Shown piece after piece: positions 36,437-45,769 of a stretch of 64,000 bases of DNA. The first letter of the stretch is position 1. The number at the start of each line of letters is the position of its first letter. This stretch comes from Pacificispira sp965223125 (GTDB taxonomy: Bacteria; Pseudomonadota; Alphaproteobacteria; UBA8366; Aestuariispiraceae), in contig OZ244984.1 in NCBI GenBank assembly GCA_965223125.1, positions 2,170,001 through 2,234,000 on the forward strand, given 5' to 3'. The notes beneath the pieces were generated by a model. The model was not told where the DNA came from, made no database searches, and worked only from the letters and a program-made list of their open reading frames with translations. The translations under genes were made by a program, and so were the position numbers.

Positions 36437-36741
36437 GGGTCTCTCCTGTTCTTGAGGGATTGGGAATCGAGCTTTGCTTCGATCCGCAGCAGGTGATCGG
36501 TGAGCCTGCGCTCCAGATCCTTCATCTGCGTGGTCGAGGCATAGGTCTTGGCGACTTCCAGCTTGTAGGCGGCGAGGGCCTCGCGAAGCTGGATCAGAGC
36601 GGTGTCGAGCCGCTGACGGTGGCGCTCCAGCGCATCCTCCTGATCGCGCCGTGTCCGCCAAACCAGCCACCAGAGGCCGGTCAGGGCGGGAATTTCGACA
36701 ACAGTGATCCACCAGATCACGTCGAGTGACGTGGCTGTCAT
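36433..36741 (-). CDS. Small membrane protein with coiled coil in lysis cassette
   Basis: The 102-residue protein has one N-terminal helix (VIWWITVVEIPALTGLWWLVW, about 8-28) followed by a long charged alpha-helical region with heptads (LERHRQRLDTALIQLREALAAYKLEVAK). This is the shape of an inner-membrane spanin (Rz-like), and the position before the endolysin fits. The start at 36741 has AAGGAG upstream. Assignment as spanin is inference. Confidence 0.55.
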   Translation of the reverse strand: MTATSLDVIWWITVVEIPALTGLWWLVWRTRRDQEDALERHRQRLDTALIQLREALAAYKLEVAKTYASTTQMKDLERRLTDHLLRIEAKLDSQSLKNRRDP

Positions 36742-36781
36742 AGGGACTCTCCTTGTTTGGAATAGGCTTATGCGGCCCGGT

Positions 36782-38278
36782 TCAGACGCTGAAATCGGCC
36801 TCGGCAGTGATGGATATGCCACCGCCCTGCCAGGTCTGGCGGTCATAGCGGCCAGTCCCCCGCGGCAGTCGGATCGGCTCCATCGATAGACACCCGGCAA
36901 CCGCGTCAAGGCCATCATCGTGGCCCTTTGTGCCGACGCCGGGCTGCCATTCGCGCATTTCCATCGGGAACGGTGTTTCCCAGACGCTGCGGTGACAAGC
37001 AAGCTGCCCCGCCGCCAGTACGGCATCGAAGGCTTCCAGAATACGGACATCCTTGGCTTGGCTGGAATGCCGTTCCTGCACTGCGCAGGCGGTTTGCAGC
37101 GCCGCCATCTCCCGGCGCAACAGACTTGGCAGGAAGCGTCCTATTCCGTTGGTCTCAATGGTGACTGACGGCAGGAAATTGCGTTTCGCGAAACGGGCGA
37201 CGGCACGGCATTGCTGTCGCGCTTCATCCAAGGCTAAGCTTGTATCGACCGTCAGATATTGCACGCGATGCAGCCGATAGAGTCCGTCTTCCCCGGTGAA
37301 GATGCAGGCAACGACGGAGGCGTCTCCAGTCGCGGTCCCGCCATAGGCAGGATCCCACCAGGCGGAGGCGGACATCATCCGAACCCCATCCAGCATCAGC
37401 ACTGCTTCACCGTTGCGTTCGATCAGGTCGAGGCGTGCCTGGTAGAGTTTCATCCGATCCGGGTTGAGACGGATATCTGTCTGATTCATTGGCCTCAACA
37501 TCATCTGACTCTGAAATTTCGCCTCACCCTGACGTCGGCGCAGGGTGGCAATATCTTCCCGACTGTAACGTTCCGGCCAAGATGGGCTGCCATCTGCTTT
37601 GAGGATTGGCACTTCCAGGCGTTTATAGCCGAACAGGAAAGGCTGCACCTCACCGATTTCCATTCGCGGTTCTGTCGCGTAGATCGAGTAGAAACTGTGC
37701 GGTGTGCCGACATACAATTGGGTTCCGCCGGGCACCAGGATATAATCCGCCTCCGCCAGTCGCTCTCTAAGATCGGTGCGCTTTGGAGCGGTATCACAAG
37801 TATTGGGCACTTCAACATCGTCGCAGAGGATCAGGTCCGCGCGGCTCCCGGTCAGGTTTGCTCCGATGCCGCGCGCCAGCATGGACGGATCGCGCAGTTC
37901 CATCGGGCGCTGTACCGTGAAGCGGTCGGCGGCCCATTGGTCAGCTTGATCAGGCTTCAGTCCACCGGTCAATGGATGGCGCTCGATCACCCGCTTCACG
38001 TTGCGGACCATTCGTGCCGCCAGATCCTGCTCCGCTGCCAGTATCAGAATACGGATATTGGGGTCACAATAGAGGTGCCAGGCACAATAGAGTCCGACCA
38101 AGGTTGATTTTCCGGCTGCACGGAAGGCTTGGAGTATCAGATGGCGGTCACCGGCGATCCATCGCGCATTCAACCAGCGACAAATGCGGCGATGCAGTAC
38201 CGGCGTGTCTTGACCTTGTAGTTGGTTCCATATCCAGACGAATTCGAGGAAATTACATTCGGATGTATCGGATTTCAT
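36782..38278 (-). CDS. terL: Phage terminase large subunit
   Basis: The 498-residue packaging motor has an ATPase domain with Walker A FRAAGKST (52-59) and Walker B LILCDDVE (149-156), and a C-terminal nuclease domain starting WWDPAYGGTATGDAS near 310 and containing ETNGIGRF and GHDDGLDAVAG. It pumps DNA into the capsid. It follows the small-subunit candidate by 12 bases, with AGGA before the ATG. Confidence 0.88.
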   Translation of the reverse strand: MKSDTSECNFLEFVWIWNQLQGQDTPVLHRRICRWLNARWIAGDRHLILQAFRAAGKSTLVGLYCAWHLYCDPNIRILILAAEQDLAARMVRNVKRVIERHPLTGGLKPDQADQWAADRFTVQRPMELRDPSMLARGIGANLTGSRADLILCDDVEVPNTCDTAPKRTDLRERLAEADYILVPGGTQLYVGTPHSFYSIYATEPRMEIGEVQPFLFGYKRLEVPILKADGSPSWPERYSREDIATLRRRQGEAKFQSQMMLRPMNQTDIRLNPDRMKLYQARLDLIERNGEAVLMLDGVRMMSASAWWDPAYGGTATGDASVVACIFTGEDGLYRLHRVQYLTVDTSLALDEARQQCRAVARFAKRNFLPSVTIETNGIGRFLPSLLRREMAALQTACAVQERHSSQAKDVRILEAFDAVLAAGQLACHRSVWETPFPMEMREWQPGVGTKGHDDGLDAVAGCLSMEPIRLPRGTGRYDRQTWQGGGISITAEADFSV

Positions 38279-38290
38279 GGCCTTCAGATC

Positions 38291-38650
38291 CTATTCAGCA
38301 TTGAGAGAGTCATCGAAAGCTGGATCGGGGTCATTGAGTTGGTCTTTAGCAAGTTGTGACCGTGCAAGGGTGATCAGTTCATCAACACGGTCACTAGTTT
38401 CTGTCCGGTTGACGTCGTCCTTGGCTATGGCGGTTTCGGCCAGCTTGATGATCTGGTCGATATGGCTGAGCGCAGATTTCGCTGCGGTATGCGCGGCGGC
38501 GAAGCCCTTCGGGTCGTCGGGTGGGGCAGTGGCAGCAATCTGTTGATAGGCTGTAATTGCTGCGTCCAGCATGGCGGGAAGTTTCTGTGCCAGTCGGTTT
38601 CGCAGTGTGTGGGCCTGAGGACGCTTCGACCTGGATTTCTTCGATAGCAT
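38291..38650 (-). CDS. Candidate terminase small subunit
   Basis: This 119-residue, helical, charged protein (KRPQAHTLRNRLAQKL, IDQIIKLAETAIAKDD) ends twelve bases before the terL start. Position and composition fit a DNA-binding small terminase subunit, but I recognise no family motif. The start at 38650 has AGGAAAG upstream. It and terL are by chance in the same frame, separated by TAG that also overlaps the terL ribosome binding site. Confidence 0.5.
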   Translation of the reverse strand: MLSKKSRSKRPQAHTLRNRLAQKLPAMLDAAITAYQQIAATAPPDDPKGFAAAHTAAKSALSHIDQIIKLAETAIAKDDVNRTETSDRVDELITLARSQLAKDQLNDPDPAFDDSLNAE

Positions 38651-38759
38651 GGTGGTGACTTTCCTGAAGGGGAGCAGCGGGTAATTCTGGAAAAAGACGA
38701 AAGCCCCGCCGGGAGAGGCAGGGCTTTCGAAAGACAAGTGGAAATGGGGTGAATGGTTG

Positions 38760-39134
38760 TTAGAGGGTGATCTGTTCTGGGAGCGGCCAATGGCTATCCG
38801 CTTCCGGGTCATCCGGTGGAGCCGCTTGCAGGGCAGAGGATGTTGTCAGAAGTGCGCTTCGATGGCGGCGTTGGGCATCATAGATCGTCCTGGCCTCGGA
38901 CAGGCTTGTCAAGGTAAAGGTATCGCCCGCAACTGTGCGGAACGTTACTCCGTCATCACCGATTAACCCATCTCCAAAGGATTCTACCAGTTCACCGATG
39001 CGTTGGGTGGAAATTTCATCGCAACGGAAAGGTTTGCCATTAACGGTTATCCCGGTTCCGATCCGTCGTTCCGCTTTATAGCGAATACGTCGCAACGGGC
39101 TCGTCAAGGCGATTGTGTCAATTATGAATGGCAT
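38760..39134 (-). CDS. DUF4376-like phage protein
   Basis: The 124-residue protein contains VNGKPFRCDEISTQRI and a later TFTLTSLSEARTIYDAQRRH, the layout of DUF4376 (NGxxF..D..S..RI; T..L..A......... ). This domain occurs in phage tail fibre assembly or tail proteins. It lies between the tail fibre gene and terminase. The start at 39134 is preceded by a purine-rich AAGTGTAAA. Confidence 0.6.
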   Translation of the reverse strand: MPFIIDTIALTSPLRRIRYKAERRIGTGITVNGKPFRCDEISTQRIGELVESFGDGLIGDDGVTFRTVAGDTFTLTSLSEARTIYDAQRRHRSALLTTSSALQAAPPDDPEADSHWPLPEQITL

Positions 39135-39153
39135 TTTACACTTCTTATGCTCA

Positions 39154-41046
39154 TTAAATTGAAAGCGATTGATCCGCTTGAACCGCCCATCGATGGAGCA
39201 TGACATCATGGGATTCCTGGATCGAAAGTCGAATCAGGATTTCGGTTCCATCAGGTTGTTCGGATACATCGATGATGGTCCCGAAGATTACCCGATTTGG
39301 CAGAGGAACTGCCAGTTTGGTAATGACCCCAGTTGTCCAACTGCTCCCACCATCTCGACTGGCTGCAATTACAATGTCGGTATTTTCCTCTAAGGTATCA
39401 GCAGATTCTATATCGGCCAGAATCCGCAATTCAGTTGGTGGAGCAGCGGACGTGATGGGAGTGCATACGACCTGTCCAGCCAGTTCCTCGGAATAGGTCG
39501 TCCAGTTTACGGAATTGTATTGCTCCGTGGATGTGTCGGAACCAAGCACGAAGTAAACATTCTCATTCGATGTGAAGTTGAACGTATCGAACAGGATATC
39601 GTTGCGATAAGCATGGAAGTGATTGCCCCGTCGTGATAACCGGAAGACTTGACCATTAGATGCCCCGCTTGAACTGCGCGTCCCATCCTGGATCGCATTC
39701 TCAATAATCTCTACCGTATCGACATAGGCGCTGTAAGCGTAAAAGCCGATTCCATTTTCGATACTCGTGGCATTCGATCCGCCATATGCGGTAGGCAACC
39801 CACCTAGTTGACCTGAGGAGGAGAAATTCGACAGTTCGGATGCCGGAAACAGACCCATCCGCCAGGTACGGTCATTCGTGACACCAGCCATTGTAAATCT
39901 GAAATCAAAATCCCCAGAAACCGGATGGATAGTCCGGATTGCCCCGTTTGATCCCCCGTTGCTGATATTCGCTCCGCTGTGGGAAAACGTGCCGGAGCCA
40001 GTCCAGGCTGCTGAATTGGATAGTGTGGTCTCGTTTATGCTGTTCCGCATCACATCCAGATCGGGCTTGTGGTGGAACCCATTGGTGGATTCGGTCAGAA
40101 CTCCTTCATCATCAACGAAATTGTCGATATAGGTATTGATCGTTGCATGCGGACCTAGGCCATTGATCCGGGCAATTTCCCAAGCATTGAGAATTGCGAT
40201 GTCCAGGGACGACTGAAGTTTTCCAGTTAGCCCCACCATGCCTGCTTGCAATTCAGCAAGGGCAAGGCCATCCGCAGCCAGATTCCGTCCTCCGACCGTC
40301 GAGACGTTGATGAGTGCCTGACCACCCATATCCAATGTCCCTGTCATTGGCATGTCTCCACTTCGCGGCAGATATGTTCCGTCCGTTGTTGTTGCCATCC
40401 ATTCGACTCCATCATAGACCATAAGGGCTGACAGAGTGGTGTCGAAATACAGATCCCCGGTCTGTAGTGGCAGGCCGTCAAGGCGCTGTACCGGAGTTGC
40501 ATCCGAAGCATGGGCTCCCTGATAAATCAGAGCGAATTGAGCGGTGCTTCCCTGGATATTGGGAATCACGGCCTGCGGTCTTCCATCGGCATCGAAACTC
40601 AGCACTTTGCCAGCCCGTTCGGATACCGTCGGCAGGATCAGTTCGATATCGGTATCGTAAGGACGACGATGGATGGAATCACCCACCAGCGCTTCCGCCT
40701 GCTGTAAGAGCAGGGCGGTGCGGTCGAGTTCGTCATTCAGCACTGATGCTCGCAGATCGGCACCAGGGGTAAAATCGGTCATCCGCTCGAAAGGCATGTC
40801 GCGCCAAATGGAGATTCAGCTGCCCTCCGGCGGAACATGCAGCAAATACACGGTGCCACCCAGTTCCTGACCGATTCCGGATGTGGTGAAATCCGCCGAA
40901 TCGAGAATTGTTGTGCCGATTGCAACACGCAGATCTGTTTCACTCAACACAGGAAAGGGGAAATCGAACTGGGAGACTGCATTGTCACCGCCGCCTTGCA
41001 CATACTGAATGCGCGGACGCAGGTCATTGATTAGAATGTCAGCCAT
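39154..41046 (-). pseudogene. T7-like tail fibre gene interrupted by an in-frame opal codon
   Basis: An ATG at 41046 opens 76 codons that end with TGA at 40818-40816. The same frame continues at once with ISIWRDMPFERMTDF and runs 553 codons to 39154. In T7-like fibres and tail spikes this N-terminal domain is one unit, in which a ...GTV..F...P..G..V.I.RD.P..R.TDF... sequence links the two parts. Intact, it would be 630 residues: capsid-tail anchor (1-150), collagen-free linker, then a receptor-binding part (about 300-630) rich in Gly, Ser and Asn. The downstream part can still be read from ATG 40797 (547 residues). Either a point mutation (CGA to TGA fits) or stop readthrough. Confidence 0.75.
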
Positions 41047-41080
41047 GATATTGAAGTTCCTTCTTATCAAGATGATGCGG

Positions 41081-41524
41081 CTATGGCTTCTTTACGGTTT
41101 CATAGGTGTCGGCGATCTCACTGCCGAAACTCAGCAGTTGTCGCCCCAACCCCAGTGCGTTGCTGGAACTGTTATCTTCCAGTAGATTAAGGCCTCGCAT
41201 GGAGAGTCCATGGAGGCTACGGCTGTCATTCAGCGCTTCGTCATAGGTTTTGTTGAGCCCCTGTAGCACAGCGCCTCCGGAACCACCGGACGAGCCTACG
41301 CCGGCGGCACCAAGGCGTGCGCGGGCTGAAGCAACTTTTGATCGTCGTTCTCGCTCCAATTGTTTTTCTTTCAATCGCTGCTGGAGCGTCAATTGCTGCA
41401 TTTCCTGTTGCCGTTGGATCGCCGCAAATCGACTCTGGGAGCGAGATCGACTGTGCCCCTCAAGGATGCCAAGACCCGAGGCGGCGGTGGATGCGATGGC
41501 GGCAATGCTGACTGGATCACCCAT
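41081..41524 (-). CDS. Phage virion-type protein, Gln/Arg-rich
   Basis: The 147-residue protein has an alanine-rich N-terminus (SIAAIASTAASGLGILEG) and a long helix very rich in Gln, Arg and Lys (RQQEMQQLTLQQRLKEKQLER), then a Gly/Ser linker (GSSGGSGG). This resembles small internal virion proteins of podoviruses, but no motif confirms it. It lies between tail tubular B and the fibre. Confidence 0.5.
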   Translation of the reverse strand: MGDPVSIAAIASTAASGLGILEGHSRSRSQSRFAAIQRQQEMQQLTLQQRLKEKQLERERRSKVASARARLGAAGVGSSGGSGGAVLQGLNKTYDEALNDSRSLHGLSMRGLNLLEDNSSSNALGLGRQLLSFGSEIADTYETVKKP

Positions 41525-41544
41525 ATCATATCTCCTTTATGTGG

Positions 41545-43449
41545 TTATCCATTCGCCGAAATCTCTGTGATGACCGCAAGAACGGTGCAGGGAAGCGGAT
41601 CGGACTGCTGGATTCGCCAGAGCGAAACCGGTGCCCCTCGGGTCCATCCCAGTGCACGCACGGATTTGTCCCCGGTGATGGGTGCAATGGGAGAATCCAA
41701 TGCGCCTGGTCCGAAAATCTTGAAAGGCAGGGGGCGTAATCCCTGTCCGGTATCGACGGACAGGGCTGCAGTCTCTAACAGCCGGAATGTCGCCCGAACC
41801 AACCTTACCGCGGCTCCCTGGGTCAAGCCTCCGCCACCCTGCTGATAGACAGGTAGCGGCTCTATGATGTGGCTGTAAGGCAATCCGACCTGTATGCTGT
41901 CGGCAGGCTCATCCAGGGATAGGACACCGGCAACGACCGGGTGACGGTCCCGCACGATGCCGTCAGCGACAACATCCACAGTCAGACCGGACAGATGGTC
42001 AAGCCCTGTCCATTCGATCTGGCCGTCTTCATCCGCCGTCATGGTCACTGCCGCATCGGTCAGGACGGCCGCATCCAGCCGCTCCACCCGATAACTGCCA
42101 TGACGCAGGACCAGCAGATAAACCAGATCCCCTACTACCGCGATGGCGGTAAAGGCCCCTTCGGTTTCCAGCAACGACCAGGCTGTTACCTTCTCCGGAC
42201 GGAAGACGGTGACCGAGGCCAGGGTGCCATCGCCGTTGACGATGTAGAGGATGCGATCCGCCTTGTGGAAATCCTGATCCACCGGGTTTCGCATCATCCG
42301 ATCTGACAGAACGGCAAGATCGTTTGACTGATAAGCTTGCTCTACATCGGTGAACAGGAATTCTCGCAATTCGCTACCACTGCGGGAAACGAACAGGGTT
42401 GCTCCGTCAACGTCGCGAGGCAGGATCGAGCGGGTAACTGGCGATCCAATCCGGGTCTGACGTTTCAACTGGATTGCTGACGGGGTCAACGGATCGCCGG
42501 TCACCATCCATTCCGCACCGGAGGTGAAGACCTGGAGGTGGCGTCCGGAGAAGACTGCGCGGATCGCATTGACCTGGTCGGACAGGATGGCGAATTCGAT
42601 GGATTCATCATCTTCCGCATCACCCAGGTCGAAATTGAACAAATCGGCGGATTTTGACAGCCAAAGCCGATTGGTGAGATCCCGGCTGCCACCGATCACT
42701 AGCCGGTCCTGGTGAAAGCAGACCGAAACGGGATAGCCACGCGCAGGGGAGAAAGCGGCTTCCTCCCAATCTCTTTGTGCACCGGTTCCTGCCAGGGTTT
42801 CCTTAACCTGGGCCGTGGCTACTGTGGCGGAAGAAACCGCCGTGATCTGTACCTCCTTGTCCGCGATCCGAAACCGCGTATTGACGTGACCTGCCAGAAA
42901 CGCCGCTTCCGAGGCAGTGAGCGTGATTGTGCCGCTGGTTCCGCTGGGGGTCAGGGTCACGTCCTCGTCGGCGAATTTGTAATAGGGCTGAAAGACCCGA
43001 TCATCCTTCTCGAAGTATTTCCAGTCAGCAATGGTCCATTCTGTGGCTCCCTTGCGTGTCAGCCGCTTTGGGGGAACCTCCGGATGCACCAGCAACAGGG
43101 TATCGGCGCTCTGGGTCCAGGTGAGTTGTGCCAGGTTCGCCTCGCTCCATGGCGTATCCAGGCTTATGATGAATTCGTCATCGGCATAGATGTCCAGCTT
43201 CAGATCGGTGAAGACCAGCAGGTAGACCTGTTCGGTGTTGAATTCGAAAGGTACAAGCCGTCCGTCACCCCGCGCGGTGGTGACATGGCGCAATCCGCTG
43301 CGGCGTTGTACGCCGCCGGTTGCGAAAATCCGGACGTTCCGAAGTGTCTTGGCACCGTTGTTGTAGGCGGCAAGGTCGCCGCGTCCGACCAGATCGGCGG
43401 AGATCTCTCCGGCGGTGAAATTGGTCTGGATCGTCTTGATGCGAGCCAT
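41545..43449 (-). CDS. Tail tubular protein B (gp12-like stabilisation protein)
   Basis: The 634-residue protein starts with KTIQTNFTAGEISADLVGRGDL and RNVRIFATGGVQRRSGLR, the N-terminal signature of podoviral gp12-like tail nozzle proteins, and is mostly beta-structured with WLSKSADLFNFDLG near 240. Its start overlaps the tail tubular A stop by one base (TGATG on the coding strand). Confidence 0.8.
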   Translation of the reverse strand: MARIKTIQTNFTAGEISADLVGRGDLAAYNNGAKTLRNVRIFATGGVQRRSGLRHVTTARGDGRLVPFEFNTEQVYLLVFTDLKLDIYADDEFIISLDTPWSEANLAQLTWTQSADTLLLVHPEVPPKRLTRKGATEWTIADWKYFEKDDRVFQPYYKFADEDVTLTPSGTSGTITLTASEAAFLAGHVNTRFRIADKEVQITAVSSATVATAQVKETLAGTGAQRDWEEAAFSPARGYPVSVCFHQDRLVIGGSRDLTNRLWLSKSADLFNFDLGDAEDDESIEFAILSDQVNAIRAVFSGRHLQVFTSGAEWMVTGDPLTPSAIQLKRQTRIGSPVTRSILPRDVDGATLFVSRSGSELREFLFTDVEQAYQSNDLAVLSDRMMRNPVDQDFHKADRILYIVNGDGTLASVTVFRPEKVTAWSLLETEGAFTAIAVVGDLVYLLVLRHGSYRVERLDAAVLTDAAVTMTADEDGQIEWTGLDHLSGLTVDVVADGIVRDRHPVVAGVLSLDEPADSIQVGLPYSHIIEPLPVYQQGGGGLTQGAAVRLVRATFRLLETAALSVDTGQGLRPLPFKIFGPGALDSPIAPITGDKSVRALGWTRGAPVSLWRIQQSDPLPCTVLAVITEISANG

Positions 43450-44018
43450 CAGCTTCGTACTCCCGTCAGTGTGTAATCTTCAAAGCGAGGAGGAGCATCC
43501 TGTTGCGCGTCGATGAGCCGGGCTTGACGGAACTGATCGTCAGCCAACCTGTGCAATGCCTCTGCTCGGCTCGTGCTTTCGGTGATCGGCAAACAGAAAT
43601 CAGCGGCCAGCCGCGCGATCAGTGCCTGATCGAAGAAGGGCGGAAAGGCGCTCTCATTCGGGCGGAAGATGTAGGTCAGCGTGACCGATCCCGCATTGGT
43701 GTGCAGCCGTCGTTCCACAATGCGATAGTCAAGACCGCGGCCATACCCGGCCTCTCCGGCGGACAGGGCGCGCAGGAAATCAGAGGGAAGCTGATAGGCA
43801 TAATCATAATCTGCTGTCGGCACTCCGACGAGCCGGGGCAGCACACGCTGTGCTGTGGCAAAACTCCAGGGATGGGCAGAGATCATTGCATCGCGGACGG
43901 ACGGATAGAGGGTGGCGGCGACAAGGCTCTCCGCTGTGCCTTCGTCAAACCCGGCAATCGGCGTCGCACCGATCTTGATCAATGCGCGGCTTGCCATTTG
44001 GATGCTGTTCAGGGCCAT
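43449..44018 (-). CDS. Tail tubular protein A (gp11-like)
   Basis: The 189-residue protein has ALIKIGATPIAGFDEGT, YPSVRDAMISAHPWSFA and LPSDFLRAL, typical of the gp11-like tail adaptor that joins the portal to the nozzle. The start at 44018 (MALNSIQMAS) is supported by GGAGAG upstream. Confidence 0.8.
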   Translation of the reverse strand: MALNSIQMASRALIKIGATPIAGFDEGTAESLVAATLYPSVRDAMISAHPWSFATAQRVLPRLVGVPTADYDYAYQLPSDFLRALSAGEAGYGRGLDYRIVERRLHTNAGSVTLTYIFRPNESAFPPFFDQALIARLAADFCLPITESTSRAEALHRLADDQFRQARLIDAQQDAPPRFEDYTLTGVRS

Positions 44019-44090
44019 GGGGGCTCTCCAGTAAAAAGGCCGCCCGATCATGAAGATCGGACGGCCTTGTGGATTCGGATCGGCGATGGG

Positions 44091-44360
44091 TCAGTCGGTA
44101 TCCGATGATCCGATCGCTGTCAGGTCATCGACATCGACCACCGTGCCGGTATTGGACGAGACATGCAGGATGCCGGATGCCAGCGTGCCATCGGTATCGG
44201 TGTTTGCCAGGATCATGTCACCGACGCGAAGCATGTCCGCCGCCTCGTTGAAATATCCGGCCGTATCGACAACGGCGGCTGCGTCTGTCGTGGTGTAGTG
44301 CCACAGGGTGAAGCCGTTGGCATAGGCGATCACACTCAGGTCACGGGATGTGTAAGCCAT
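44091..44360 (-). CDS. Small phage virion-type protein
   Basis: The 89-residue protein (MAYTSRDLSVIAYANGFTLW, then GYFNEAADMLRVGDMILAN) is encoded directly after the capsid gene. Proteins of this shape, a single beta-rich domain, commonly follow the capsid gene in related cassettes and may decorate the head; no motif proves it. Confidence 0.65.
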   Translation of the reverse strand: MAYTSRDLSVIAYANGFTLWHYTTTDAAAVVDTAGYFNEAADMLRVGDMILANTDTDGTLASGILHVSSNTGTVVDVDDLTAIGSSDTD

Positions 44361-44380
44361 GGTTTCGTTCTCCTTCCCGC

Positions 44381-45205
44381 TTATGATTCAACACAGGGCA
44401 GACGCACGATGCCGGTTGCATCGATGACGCCGGCACCCTGGCTCATCATGTGATTGATGAAATGTGCGGCCCGGTCGCCGTGCCACGAGATATCGGATTT
44501 CACATCCTTGCCGATGGCATGGCCGATGGCGGTCTTGTGGTACCAGTAGCCATTGCGGATGCCGCCGGAGAGGGTGAGGCCCGAATGCGGCATCCACAGG
44601 GTTCCCAGCCAGCGCTTGGCCTGGGTTCCCTTCCAGGGCAGGTCTTCGTCACCGACATAGTCCGCATTGGAGAATTCCTCGATGTCGAGGAGGTCGCTCC
44701 ACTGCTTCCAGCCGATGATGGCGACTCGTTGACCGTCATCCGGCACGTCCTGTCCCCCCAGCATTTCGAAGGCTTCCAGGACCTTTGCCTTGGTTAGGCC
44801 GGTACTGCCGTCCAGGGCATTCTGAGCGCTGGAAACAGTTTCCATCGCACCGATGATCAGTTCGTCGGTCTTGCGTCCCAGGGCGTAGGCCCCGGCATTC
44901 GTGACCACGGCACGTTCGTCGTGATTCTGTTTGATTTCATCCAGGGCATCGACCCAGTCACCGGCATAGAAATCCTGCAAGGCGATCTCGACCGGGGTGT
45001 GGTCGATATTCATTACAGGCACCTTGCCATGCCGGGCCTTGGTCGAGGCCGTGCCCTTGCCGACCTTCTGGAAAGTCGTCGAGGATCCCTGGATATTGTT
45101 CTTGGTGCGCACGGTGTTCCGCAGTTTGGAACCCATGCGCTGGTAGGCGAGATGCACCTCCGCCTGGAAGTGCTTGGAGAATGAATTCGCCACGGTCGTG
45201 GACAT
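44381..45205 (-). CDS. Phage major capsid protein
   Basis: The 274-residue protein has the HK97-like order seen in this podoviral group: an N-terminal helix with HFQAEVHLAYQRMGSKL, RHGKVPVMNIDHTPVEIAL and FYAGDWVDALDE, and a C-terminal VVTNAGAYALGRKTDELI to HMMSQGAGVIDATG. It lacks an obvious scaffold gene upstream. The start at 45205 has AAGGAA about 8 bases upstream. It is the first recognisable gene of the remnant. Confidence 0.8.
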   Translation of the reverse strand: MSTTVANSFSKHFQAEVHLAYQRMGSKLRNTVRTKNNIQGSSTTFQKVGKGTASTKARHGKVPVMNIDHTPVEIALQDFYAGDWVDALDEIKQNHDERAVVTNAGAYALGRKTDELIIGAMETVSSAQNALDGSTGLTKAKVLEAFEMLGGQDVPDDGQRVAIIGWKQWSDLLDIEEFSNADYVGDEDLPWKGTQAKRWLGTLWMPHSGLTLSGGIRNGYWYHKTAIGHAIGKDVKSDISWHGDRAAHFINHMMSQGAGVIDATGIVRLPCVES

Positions 45206-45769
45206 GTCATTGTTCCTTCTTCGATGGATGGGTCGTGGGCGCTTCGGTCGCATCCCGCGACCGGCATACCCTCGCGTGTGTCGGATTGATCCCGCCCTGT
45301 GGTTATCGCCATAGCCGCCCTATGCAGGGGCGGGCTGACGGCCTGTATCGGGGATGTCAGTTGCATTGTTCTGAATTCGGCCATCCCGGACAGATGGACG
45401 TTTGGCGGATGGCGATGCGGTGTTCATCCCAGCTTTTCGGGGCTGTGAGATGACACCGTACCGATGCCGTGTCCTCTTGAAGGATGGTTGTCGGAGTAGC
45501 AGGACATGCTGTGTGGATACTGTATCGAATAGGAAGCGTTCCGGATTGTCTGCGCCCCTTGGCAAGGGTGCCATTGACGCCGGTCCGGGTGGCCGGTGGA
45601 CACACTTGTGGCCCGTTCCTGACAATCACTCTACTTGGTTTTTCGAACATGTAAAGACAAAAATCATAATTTCTATTATAATAAGAACAAATAATGATTA
45701 AAAAAGTGAAACAGTAAATGGTTTCAATCAGTTGCATGCATCCCGACCGCACCATATTCTCCGCTCATC
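45206..45769. other. Non-coding junction right of the prophage, with AT-rich tract
   Basis: These 564 bases lie where portal and scaffold genes would be expected. No frame on either strand looks like a protein. 45640-45720 is strongly AT-rich (about a quarter G+C) in an otherwise GC-rich chromosome, with A/T runs and an AATCAT/ATGATT inverted pair. This is the probable deletion or insertion boundary. Promoter elements may be present but none is certain. Confidence 0.5.

Larger units (their letters stand above)
35334..45205 (-). mobile_element. Podovirus-like prophage remnant, about 9.9 kb
   Basis: All twelve genes are on the minus strand and read from the right: major capsid, small virion protein, tail tubular A and B, small Gln-rich virion-type protein, tail fibre, DUF4376-like protein, small and large terminase, membrane coiled-coil protein, SleB-type hydrolase, 3TM holin. 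T7-like tail tube proteins and the T7-like fibre N-terminus identify a podovirus. There is no portal, scaffold, internal core, polymerase, replication, repressor or integrase gene. The sequence right of the capsid gene is non-coding, so the right part seems deleted. Confidence 0.8.

Noticed and set aside
38278..38650. Same-frame TAG between small terminase and terL, suspected as a third interrupted gene
   Set aside because: TerL has its own ATG and ribosome binding site, and the two proteins are normally separate; same frame occurs by chance in one of three cases.
45357..45755. Minus- and plus-strand frames right of the capsid gene, checked as portal or scaffold
   Set aside because: Compositions do not resemble phage structural proteins, and both run through the AT-rich tract.
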